A DNA stretch of 64,000 nt, taken from contig NC_051443.1 of the NCBI RefSeq assembly GCF_001649575.2, positions 18,872,824-18,936,823 of the forward strand. Direction: 5' to 3'. This document shows positions 25,125-37,100 of this stretch, piece by piece. A program made the position numbers and the translations under genes. This DNA is from Kryptolebias marmoratus (lineage: Eukaryota > Chordata > Actinopteri > Cyprinodontiformes > Rivulidae). The notes under the pieces are model-generated. The model was not told the origin of the DNA. It worked only from the letters and a program-made list of their open reading frames with translations, and did no database searches. Within the stretch, counting starts at the first letter, position 1. Each line of letters starts with the position of its first letter.

Positions 25125-28100
25125 GAGGTGGGATCAAACCCCTCCACACAGTCCTGCCCAAACCCCCACCAACCGCCACCACAGCGCCTGGCGTTACCGT
25201 GACAACGGGGTTAGAGGCCAGCCCACCAGCTGAAAAAGAAAGAACGTGCATTCTGACAGAAGCTTAGATCCAAGAGCAGTCTGTTCACAGTGCATTCATC
25301 TCTTTTGTTGCTGCTTTTCTTTTTTTTTACACTGTTGGAATGCGTTCCTCCTTTTCCACTTTGCATCCCTGCTTGTAAAACCCAGAGTCTTTATTTCTTC
25401 CCTGCAGGTTTTTCATATTTGTCAGCAAACATTTTCCATTTCATTCCTCACGTGTGACTTCACTCCCAGAGCTGCATGTTTTTAGTTACTTTCTTGGCTC
25501 TGTAACCCTTCGAAAAGGATAAAAAAAGAAACTAATTTGTTTACAAACCACTTCACGCTGGTCGGTTTTCATCTATAGCTTTCTAATTTTGATTTACATC
25601 ACTAAACCAACACGATAAAGTGCAAAGATGAGGCTTCACTTTGAAGCAGAAGTTAACAGCAAACCAAACTTGCATGTTTGTGTTGTTTCATCCTTTTTCT
25701 GAATGTCTTGATTGGGTTTTTTTTGTTTGTTTTACCCTGTACAGATCCAGGTCATTCAAAATACCAGAATCTAAACACCTTTTTTTTTTTCTTTTTACAT
25801 AAACTGACGACGTAAATATTTTCATGATTAAAAAAATAACTCATGGTCAAGAATTGATTAAAGTGTAGATGAGTTCTGTTTTTTATTTTTTTATTTTTTT
25901 CAGTAATTCCAAATGGTAATTGTTTTAAAATGCCACAGTTTTTGGAACAGCATCCTCTGCTTCACTGAAATTACCTCAAAGACCCCAATGTAGAGACTTG
26001 GCCTGATACTTCAGATTAAATCTCAATATTCATTATTATTTTAATGGTAATAGCTAATGCTGCATTGATATAATGCAAAACGGACACAAATTATAACTAC
26101 ACATACAACAAATTCAAAGAACCTCTGTACCAAATACACAATGTGCCAAAAAGCGTGCATAATGCATGTATAAATATGTGCATATATTAAGAAATTTTCT
26201 CCATTATCATCCCTTTCATTTATCCTCCTTTTAGGTGTTTCTGTTTTTCTCTCCTTATGATTTTGACTGATGGTGGTGTCAGTTTTTCACTCGGGGAGGG
26301 TGGTGTGAAGTCACCAGGCGGAACCGTCTAATTGGCTCGTAGTGAGAGTGGAAGATGTGTGTTGGTGTAAATTAGGTGACGGCTCACACTGTTTTGTTTT
26401 CTACAACTCATCTTCACACATGCACGCTAACCTGCTAAACCTTATAGATTATTCTTTGACTCCTTGTTCTCTTGCCTCTTGTTACCTGATGCTACTTTTT
26501 ATTTTTTTATTTCTAACTCAGCTTTCACCAAAAATAGAGACTTATTCATGTAGAACTCACAACCTTCACAGATGCACACTCACACACTGTCATTGTGCAC
26601 ACACCAGTCACTTTCCCTCTCTTTAAACCCCTGGGGAAGCAAAGTCCTGCATCAGCTGCTAAATTGCCTAAACTCTCTCATCTGCTAATGGGCTATACCT
26701 GTCTCCCTGCATGTCTGCATTAATGAGTTTCTGCTGTTTGTCTGTCTGACTCTGTGTCCTCCTGAATGTCTGATGTCAAGTCTTTATGTGAGCTTCTTGT
26801 TTTGTCTTGGAGGGGACTGTTCTTGTGCTTGTTATCCTTCTGCCAGCTCCCTGATCCATGTGGCCTCTGGGTTTGTTTCTGACACCTTTAGTGGTTCTAT
26901 ATGACCGGTGTGTTGAACGTACATGGACATCCTTTAAATAAAATGTACTCGCGCTTGGTGCAGCTGAAAGACGGGAAAAACAAGGTAATAAAAGAACACT
27001 TTTATAAAACATCAATAAAACGACATAGTTTATATAGTATACTTTCATCCGTATTGTCATGGGCTCTCTGAAGGTCTTTTGTCACCTTTTTTTTGTCATT
27101 TCGTGTCCAGTTTTTGCACCTCACCATGACATGTTGTGCAGTTTGTGCCTAAAAAAAATGACCAGACTGGACAGGTAGAGTACAAAAGAAGACATGCCAG
27201 ACCTAAAAACCACTGTCTGCAGCAGAACTTCACTTGGGCGCCCCTCATTTCATTTAGGCCCATCGCCCACTCACCACCTCATCCCTAACAACTATTAAAG
27301 CATGAGCTTTAATATCACAATAATAAACATCTCCATCAGAGGGAGAAATTGTAGTCGAGACTAACTGAAAATGCAGCTTCTGTAGAAAAACACTCCTGCT
27401 GTTAAATGGAAACCGAGGACTCAGGATAGTGAGGAGCAAACTCTCAGTTTCTGTAACTACACAGGTGATATCACATTAGTCTTTGTCACTGTCGACCATT
27501 TTACTTGTTCCCACTGTGTGTTCCCCTTCTGTCATCCAGTAACTTCTTGTACACTCTTTCCCCACCCTTCAGGAATATCACTTTTTAAGAAGAAGCATTG
27601 CCAACCATTATAGCACACACACCCGCGCTCAGACATACACATTTTTAGGATTTGCGTTGGTCATTTTCCTCTGAATGCAAAACGTAAGGCATTTTTTATT
27701 CATGGCACAATACATGATGGTGCAGACAAAAGGCTACAACAGGAGCGTGTGTGAGACATGTTTTTATTTTCTTCATATATTAGAATACATTGCAATAGAT
27801 GTCTCCTTTGCCTTTATTCAACCTTGTCAAATCACTTTTTATTGTCTATTTGTTGGTCTCTGTCACTGTTTCCCCTCTAATGTCAGCCTCCTTCATGAGT
27901 CCTATCATAAATAGAGTCCTGTTGACATTTCAATTTTCCTCATAACACTCCACACACACGCACGCACGCACACACACCGAGTTCACTGCCGAGCCTTAGT
28001 TCAGTAGCAACCCTCTCTTGGGTTTCCACGGAGACAAGAAAAAGCAATAACTGCACACTTGACCTCTCTGCATGTTTTTTTTTTTCTTTTATTGCCCTTT

Positions 28101-31100
28101 TTTCACCTTCACACACACACTCGCACACCTCAAATCTAATCTGGGAGTGTGTGCCACCATGGTGATAGTTATATTCCTCCGTTTGCCCCCGAGGATTGGA
28201 GGGGGGGAAGAGGGGACAGAAGTGGAGGAAGTTAATCATTTCATCTTGCAACAACCTGGAGATGATGACACCGAAGGTTTGGCTCTTTCATCTCACAAAG
28301 ACACCTGAGCGGGAAGGTGAAAACACGTCAAAAAGGAATTTTCTTGAAGGAATGCTGCCTTGCATGCCAAACTTTTAAGATCTTGTGTAATCTGTCAGCT
28401 CTCAAAGTATGGGATGGGGATCAGTCTCAGCTACTCCCACAACAAATTTTAGCTCAATATCTGTAAAATTGGGTCATAGCCGTTTGCTAAGATTGATTAG
28501 CTGTGGTGGCCATCTTGAATCAATTTGACCTCAAAGGTTAATTAGTTATAATAGTCTCATTAAAATCAGGCTTTATAACATATTTTCCTAACAGGTAGAC
28601 ACACACACACTCACACATGCAAAGAGAGAGCAATTACATAACTCCCACTGTTCATGGTGGCAAGCAAATGCAAATGAGTCATTTTACTTTTCCCTTTAGC
28701 ACTAGTATTTGTTTTTGAATTCTTTGACAATAAAACCTTTTGAAACTGTCTGACTGTGAAAGACGTGCGTCTGAGAGAAAGTTGGAGACAAACACTGGCC
28801 TTCGTGAGAAAAAAAGAGAACAGAATGAAGGAAAATATTAGGAAAAACAAGCGACGAGCCTCAGCAATGAGGCTGTTTACTGTTTATTCTGGTCTCCAGT
28901 CTCATTTCTCTTCATATTGGTAGAATCGAGGCGATTTCTTGTCTTTGTTTATTCCTGTGTGGATTTCCGCTGTTGCATATTTGTGTCAAAGTTTGTCTGT
29001 GTGCTCGTCTATCTCTGTTTGATCATCGTGTGTTTTATTCATATTAGTTTGCTTGTCTGAACTCAATCTTTCTATGATCATCAGTTGTTCTGGTGTCCTC
29101 AGCTAATATCGAGAGCCCACTGAGGGATTTCCCATTTCTTCTATATTGCACATTCAAACTGTACTTGAACTGAATATGTGAATTCATGAGAATGAATTAG
29201 AAGGAAATATAAAATGAGAACAAGCTAATGAATTGTGAATGTTGCACAGATTAAATTTAGTGCACAGGTCTTATAACTTCTCAGATATGATTTTCTAAAA
29301 TGGTCTTTTCCTCTTGGCCAATTTACTTTTCCTTTTTTTCCCTGTGTTAGTAATTGTCAACTGATGGCTCCTGGGCCAAATTTGGCTCACAAGCTCATTA
29401 TGTTTGGCCTGCAGAGTATTTTTACTTGGTCCAATGTTGGCTTCAGTTGTATCCCAATTCAGAATGGTTAAAAGGTTAACTTGTTTAACTTAAATAAAAG
29501 CATATTTAACAACCCATATTTAACACTTATACACTAATAATAAATAGAGGAGCATTCTTACTTAAAAAAAGGTTGGAGCAGCAGCTGCTACTTCTCCATT
29601 TTCCAATTTGGTAATTGATTGAGAATGTCCAGGCATGGCCCATTCCTAATTTTTTTTAAAGTGGCAAATATCTGCCACAAACACCCTCTTTTAACAATAC
29701 ACTGCTTTTGGTGCATTCTTTCGGGCATTTGTGTTGTCTAACTCAAAGTTCATGCTAGTTATTTGTATATTTCACATGATCTTTTTTTTTTAGCATTTAA
29801 CATAATTATTTCTTTCCGTATTTAACATTTACATGCAGTCATTCCCTGTTAAAATCCCCAAAAAAACTTAAAAAATAAATAAAAAAACATTTAAAAATAC
29901 CAAAGCATGGTGTATGCCATTTATTTATGACAACAGAAGTTGAAATAAATAAAACAGACTGGCTGTAATTACCAAAAGCTTGGCTAATCAAGAGCTGGCC
30001 CCCACACTGTCTGCTTTGAAAAAAATTCTGGGCCTTGAGCACATTTGGTTCAAAGATCTCCACTTCTATCACATGCACACACACACACACACCAGTACAT
30101 AGCTGCTCTGTATAATTGAGGCTCATCCTATAAACACTTTGACATGTGGACTGGAGAAGCTGCAGATCAAACCACCGACCCTTCAATTAGTGGGTGACCC
30201 CTCTCTACCTCCTGATCCCCAACCAACCCGCCACAGTGAAAAACCTCATCTAATGAGCTGAACCTTCGCAGTTATTATTTCAGACTCACACAGCCGAAGA
30301 CTGTTTACTGTAGGATTTCTCTCGTGTATTGAAGTGGTCATTTGTGGTGCTTCCAGTAATGTGTATTGGATGCATTTGTCTGTGTGTGTGTGTTTGACAT
30401 TGTTAAGCCAAAGGGCTAAAATTAGGTTTCCGCAATGCGTAAAAACTGTTAGAACTTGCTCATGCAGATTACTTTCCCTTAGGTCAGGGTTCATTTGATT
30501 GTTTCTGGTACCTAAGGGTGTGTATGTGTGGATATGCTTGAGTGGGTGTGTCCATGTTTGTGGGCATTAGTGGTAATTCCCTGCAGTGCTGCCTTCTGTG
30601 GCACAGGGGTGTGTTTTAGTGTATTTATCTGTGCACCATGCATCCACGTGCTCTAATGGTATTTTACGACAACTTGTATATATGAATTTTGCTTCTGTCT
30701 GTGACCTTTTTTTAAATACAAAAACACAACCCGAGTTCTGCCCGACGATGCTAATTTCACCTTGCCTGAAGCCATGTTCTGTTCTTCTTTTGGTCTGGTG
30801 CAGTTCTCCAAAGAGAAATACCTGCTGGAGTCACCTCCTGAGAAACTTCGGAAAGAACTGGAGGAGGAGCTGAAACTGAGTCCAGCTGACATCAGGAGCC
30901 ATGGCTGGTACCATGGGCACATACCACAGGAGGTACGAGCACTGTCACACTGTGGAGTCGGTGAGGTGGGGAGGAAGGAGTTCTCACATCTTTTACCTAA
31001 AACAAATGAATGAAAATGTACTTTGTTACAAGTCTAGTCATAAATCCTTTGCCCTGGACTTTAAGCATACGTCGTAATTTATTTTTCACTCACTACAAAG

Positions 31101-34100
31101 GACCCTCTTTGGGTCAAGGGCCCCATGACACGCATTCAAGTCGCCCTTATTGTAGATCTGTGCTAGTTTATGGGCATGAGCTTCGCCTTGTTTCCTATTT
31201 TGTATGTATTTTCATGGCCGAGTTACAGGTCTTGTTTTCGGTGTTCCAGTGCGAATGAAGACACTTGAAACTCGAAATGGTGTCATATTTACAAGGATAT
31301 ATTTAAAAGCGCCAAACAAAAAAGATAATTTTAGAAAAACTGTCTTTTAATGTGGACTAGGCCCAAGACAACACATTTTAGAGGCACTTTGGAGGTTAAA
31401 AACATTTGGAAATCCTTAAAAAAAATTCTGAAAGCTTTTTTTTAATGTTTTTTTTTTTTATTGAAGAATCTTGTGAAGTTGAAGTATATAAAGTGCATGA
31501 AAATGGCAGCTTTCAAGTAGCGTGCCTGAAAATTGTAAATACTTTATATTTAGTAAATGTATTTAACTTGCCCTCCACTTCTGGTGGAAATAAAGTGAAT
31601 CCTGAGTGGATGTTTGGAAGTATAGTTTCAGACTCTCTAGTAAACATTTTATAGTTTCGAACAGGCCAAGAAGTATGAAAACTCCACTTAAAGTAAGAGC
31701 ATTATTCATTGTCTCAAAAATAAAAATAACCAAAGAAGAAATAATTAATTATCACTTGATATTCACTTCATGAATAAACTTACTAGAAAGTCCGAAGTTG
31801 GACTTATGTTGCAATCTCTGACTTCTTTTCTTGGTAAATTGTCATTCAGACTTGAAAAATCCAAAAGTAAAAGCCAGAATTCAATGAGATAAACTTGTCA
31901 GCCAGCAGTATTAGTGGAGTGATTACTTTGACAAAGTATCTGGCTTTGAAAGCTCAGTTTAGACGGTTTACTCACAGAATGACACTGATTAATGAATCCC
32001 ATCATCTGCCACAGCTCTGTAGCAATCGCTTTAGCGTTCAGAAGGAGGGAAACTCTGCCAAGCAGACAGCTGTGCATGTTGCCCGTGTACGCAGTTGAAT
32101 TTCACAGCTGGTGACTAAGACACAAACACACACACACACACACAGGCTCGAATGCACATGTGGAGGGTACTTCTTCCTCTGTTTCTCTTTGACACACACA
32201 TAAACACAAACACAGATTCAAATCGGCCATCTGCGAGTCTTTCCTCTTGTAATTTACATAAAATATTTATATATTCATGGTTTTGCCCTGGCGTAAAGTA
32301 AGGGGGAAACCCCAGATCATCTGGTTCCCAAAACAGTACTTAGTGACTTTATCTCACAGGCACCCTGAAGGTGAGTATTGTTCATTAAAAAACCCATTCA
32401 TTTTTGGTGATTTCATATGTCTTTCTCTTTTTGGTTTTAAGTCTTAAATGTCAAATTTAGATATAAGTTATGAGTGTGTGCGGCTTTACTTTTAGTTTTC
32501 AAAGTTTAGATGCTTTTTACTCAAACTGTCCTTTGAGAGGTGCATTTAAAACCCTGGTCTCCTCCTCTGTTTGAGTCTGGCACAGATAAGAGGCCCCTGC
32601 ACAAGGTCTGATCCTTTGATGTGTGTAAAAATGCTGCCTCCTGCTGGCCTCTTCTCCTCAGGATGTGTTGCGCTGCATATTTCATGCCTCGTTCAAAGAG
32701 TTATAACCTTTGCGTCATCTGATTTCACCATCCTTACAAGTTGTTTTTTGAAACAAACTCCCCTCGGTCTGAGTGTGGTTTTCTGTTTTACTACACGCCC
32801 GCTCGATCAATAAGTGTGATCTAGTCTCAGAAAGGACATTAACAAGCAGACACAACTATCAGCAAAACGTACAGCCTGGAGCTGTTTCAGCGGCCATGAG
32901 TGGAGCATTACTTTTCCTGATTGCCTCTTTGGTCGATAAATTTAAAATTAGTCTCATTCTTACAGTAGTGCTGAAGTCAATAAAATGGATCATCAATGGA
33001 AGTAATTCTGTCCGTTGTCATATTTTATCTATCAGTGCTTGACTGAGCTGTGCAGAACAAAAGCAGTTTAATAACCAGAGAGTGAAAGTTTGTTCAGCAA
33101 CATAAACAGGTCTGAGGGGTCACTAGACCTTTAACCAATTAATTTTCTCTTAAACAGTAAATCTGTTTGTTTTTTTATTATTATTTTAGTCTTCTTACGT
33201 TTAGATGTTTTATCTTGGAAGCGAATTATGAACTGAGAGGCTACAAACAAGCAGCTGACTCTGATTTTCTTCTTTTTCGCATCCTTTAGGTGTCGGAGAC
33301 TCTGGTTGTGCGTAACGGGGATTTCCTTGTGCACGACTCCCTGACTAGTGTGGGCGACTATGTTCTGACCTGCCGGTGGGATAACGAGGTGCTTCACTTC
33401 AAGATCAGTAAAGTTCTGGTCAAATCCAGCGACACTAAGGTACATATTCATCTGCTTGACGCTTGTATAGGATTTGTTTTACCTTGTGGAATCTCTTAAA
33501 TCTTCTTGTAAATAATAAGTAATTTTGTTGAAGGCTATTAAAACAAATAAGTGTTGAAATTATCAAATTATTGCCCCTATGCCTAATGCACTGTCTCTGT
33601 GTGTATTTATTTATTTATAGTGTTAGTAAAATATCTCATGAACCTGTGGACAGATTTTCACCAAACTTGCAGAAAATAATCATTGGATGTACATCTATGC
33701 CTCTGATTTTTATAAAATTTTGCAATTAACTATTGAGAGCCCATTCTGACTGTCTGTTAGCAAAATATCTCAAGAACCACTGGATGGATTTTAATGAAAC
33801 TTTTAGGTATTGATTAGTTGCACATCTGAAACTGATTAATTCTTGGTTTCAGTTTAATTTAAAATGGTCGCCACAGCTGATCAACATTGACCAATGCAAA
33901 ATTTGCTCTAACTCAGTCAGTTTGACAGGTATAGACCTAAAATTTGACGTGGTAGTAGCTGAGAGTCATTCACAGCACTGTCTTAGTATAATATTTCATA
34001 CTTTTGCCTGACATTGCACATAACATTTTTTAAAGATTTGTTGAGAAAAGCAGCAACTCCATAATTTCTAAATATGAGATGATCTTAATCTAAAACGCTG

Positions 34101-37100
34101 ATGTTAAAGGCGGCGGGCGAGACACATTCCTTCAAGAGATTCAATGCTTTCAATTCATTAAGATTTTAAAATGAGAAGCCCGAACAAATCATTCATTGTG
34201 TGCTCAAGCTGCTCACTAAGAAAAGCACAGGTGTAACTAATAACATTAACGACGCCTCTGTTCTGTTTAGATCTCTGAGTGAGGTTTCCCTGGTGACTCA
34301 GTGTGCACAAAACCATAATGGCATGAGACTATTTAAATACAATCTGATTGTCATTAGCGTCATTAGTAACAGGTCTGTTTGCCTTGTCAGCTGTGCACTG
34401 AGTGTCTAAACCACAAAGTTTACAGAAGCTAGACTCGTTTTAGCTTTTGTTTTAAACACAAGGGTTCTGAACGAATGTCATTCAGTTCCATTTCTTTTTG
34501 CCAATCAATATTTCTTATCATTTAGAGAGGCGTGTTCTTTTGCGTGTGTCTCTGCAGATTGAAATCCTTACATGTAGAGGTTAATTGGGTGCACAGCCAG
34601 AAGCAGATTACTGCCTTTTGTTTCATATTTAGTGTCTTTTTCGCTTTGCCAGTCATGAGGTCATCCGACCATTTTTCTTCACCACTTTTTCCTTTCCGGT
34701 GTCACTTGAAGCTGGTTGCCTATCTTCTGTGGTTATTGTGCAAGAGGCAGGGTGCTACCTGGTTACAAGTCCATCACAGGGCCACATAGAGACAAACAAT
34801 CCTCCACACTTTTACCCAGGGGCAATTTAGAGTTACCAACAGGGGTGGAAATTAGCCCCCGCCACCGGCCAAATGCGGGTAAATATTTGAAGTGGCGGGT
34901 GAATTTGATCAACACACACGCCACTGTGGCGGGTTGGCAATTTGAACAAAAAAGGTGTTATTTTTCCTCTTGACATATAGGGGGCAGTAATGTGCTCGAG
35001 TTGCTGCTGTTACGTCGAGCCGCGTTCCCCCATCAGATACGGTTCCCCCTGCGTCTCCGTAAATAATGACTTATCTATTAACAGAATTGTTTAGAGGGGC
35101 AAATAATTCTCATTAAAAAACAAAAAAAAACAACATTTTTTTTAAATAAAATGTGCTAATAATATCATAATACAGAGGAATAAACACAGGTAAGGAGTTG
35201 TTGATAAATTATTTTTGTCCTGTGTTTTAGAGGGGGAACCGATTATTTCAGACGGCTGAAATATTTGGTTACCCCCTTGTAACTTTTGCAAAAAAAGAAC
35301 AAATGTCTCCAAATTCACAGGATTTGTTGTCCACGATGAGAGGAATAGACACAGTTAAAGACTTGTTGGTAAATTAACTGGTTGTTGTTGGATAATTAAT
35401 GATCTAAATAACATTCAACCCGAATGTTATTTAGATAAAAGCGAAATACCACTTCAGGCGGAGAAAACCGCCAGCCACTATGACTGGTGGACAAAATTTT
35501 TAATTTCCACCCCTGGTTACCAATGAACCTAACATTCACATTTTTTTAGTTAGTGGGAAGAAACATGGATTATCCAGAAAAAAAAACCCAAACATGCATG
35601 AGGAAAACATTCAAATTCCGTCTGGAAAGGCAGGGAGGCAAACCAGCAACCTTCTTGCTGTGAAGCACTAGCTCTAACCACTGCTCCAATGTTGCCCCAC
35701 GAGATAAAAAATTCAAAAAGTTGCTTTCCTTTAGTATTCTGTTAGGGCTCAGAATATGTGTTAGAGATGACTCTTAGCTACTACCACACAAAATTTAAGC
35801 TCAGAATCTGTCAAACTGATTGAGTTATAGCCATTTATCTGTTTGCTAAGGTTGATTAGCTATAGTGACTGTCTTAAATTGGGTTAACTCCAAAAGTAAA
35901 TCAGTTGAAGATTTTTATCCAATGATTACTTTCTGAGAGAGTTATTAAACTTCATCAAATGTTTCATGAGATATTTTGTTAACAGACAGACAGACAAACA
36001 CATGATGGCCAACCACACTTCCTCCAGTGTCCGAGCTGAAGTGTAACAAACGAGCATCTTTCTGTCCTCGTCTTTCAGGTGCAGTATGTGCTGGAGTCGG
36101 ACAGCTTCGACTCAGTCCAGGAGCTTGTGCGTTTTTACGTGGGTCAACGCAAACCGGTGTCCCAGTCCAGCGGCGCCCACATCTACTGTCCTGTCAGCCG
36201 GACCCTCCCGCTGCGCTACCTGGAGGCAACGTTCGCCCTCTCTAACAAGCACGGCTCCGCCTACTCGCCGTCCAGCCAGAGGGGAGCCTACATCAAAAGA
36301 CGGAGCGTCACCATGACTGATGGGCTAACAGCGGAGAAGATGATACCTCACAGGTGAGACGGGGGGGGGGACTGTCTCTTCAGTACAAATGTAACACCCT
36401 GAAAGACTAAATTCCTTTTTTCCCCTCCCAGACGTTGTATCAGAATTCAGACAATTCATTTTTTTTCCAGCCTCACAGCAAACTTTCTCCTTGCTTCATT
36501 TTATGTGACATACACAATTAGTGACTCAGACAGTCCCAGTCCAGTTGAGACACCGGTGGGACCGCCAGAACCAGAGCCGGAACCTGCGTCCAAATGCAGG
36601 TTGTTTTTACGTGTGTGACACTAGTGTTGTTTTTGTGCCCCTAGAGATGGTGAAGTCCCCTTTCCACTTTCCTCAAAGCCCCTCAGTTCATACACACCTT
36701 TTCCACCTCCCTTTGTGATTAGCATCAGTATCACAGACTTTTTCACTTCTGCACTGAATCAAACAAGTTTAAAAGAACACTTTGCTGTTTTAAACTTGAT
36801 GAAGGAGCAGCCAAATGTGTTGCATGCAGCGATACAGAAACGCTCGGCTCATGAAGGGCACGAGTTGGACAAAATCCACACTTCTAACACACGATCACAT
36901 TGCATGGAACATGTCTGCTTCTGCTCCTCAGCATTGTTTTAGTGTAGAAATAACACGAACAGAATACATTTTACAGTCACCCCTTTCTCACCCTGAAAGA
37001 ATTAACATTTGGTCTCCTGATAATGTCATGCAAAGCTTTGGTTTTTACAATCCCTAAACTGCTGTTTGCAGCCCGTCGACAATCCACCACCATAAAGACG

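Larger units (their letters stand above)
3529..30803. other. sh2d3c intron 1 (about 27 kb)
   Basis: It has a GT donor at 3529 and a TGCAG acceptor ending at 30803. It is AT-rich, with (GT)n/(CA)n tracts, two MITE-like repeat families, poly-A and poly-T runs and one assembly gap base. I looked for the long N-terminal SH2D3C exons and for retroelement proteins and recognised none. Short open frames in it have no convincing content. Candidate regulatory stretches and inverted repeats are listed separately. Confidence 0.8.

Noticed and set aside
24671..25267. Cys-Val and Thr-His repeat-encoding frames
   Set aside because: Translated (GT)n microsatellites, also crossing an N. The same applies to CV/TH-rich frames elsewhere in the window.
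29340..30060. Possible hAT-like element (CTCCTGGGCCAAATTTGGCTC)
   Set aside because: The phrase resembles some hAT or MER-type termini, but I could not find matching inverted ends or a target duplication.
36086..36316. Alternative-frame open reading frames over sh2d3c exon 4
   Set aside because: GC-rich shadows of the SH2 coding frame. Only the 36079 frame carries SH2 motifs and joins exons 3 and 5.
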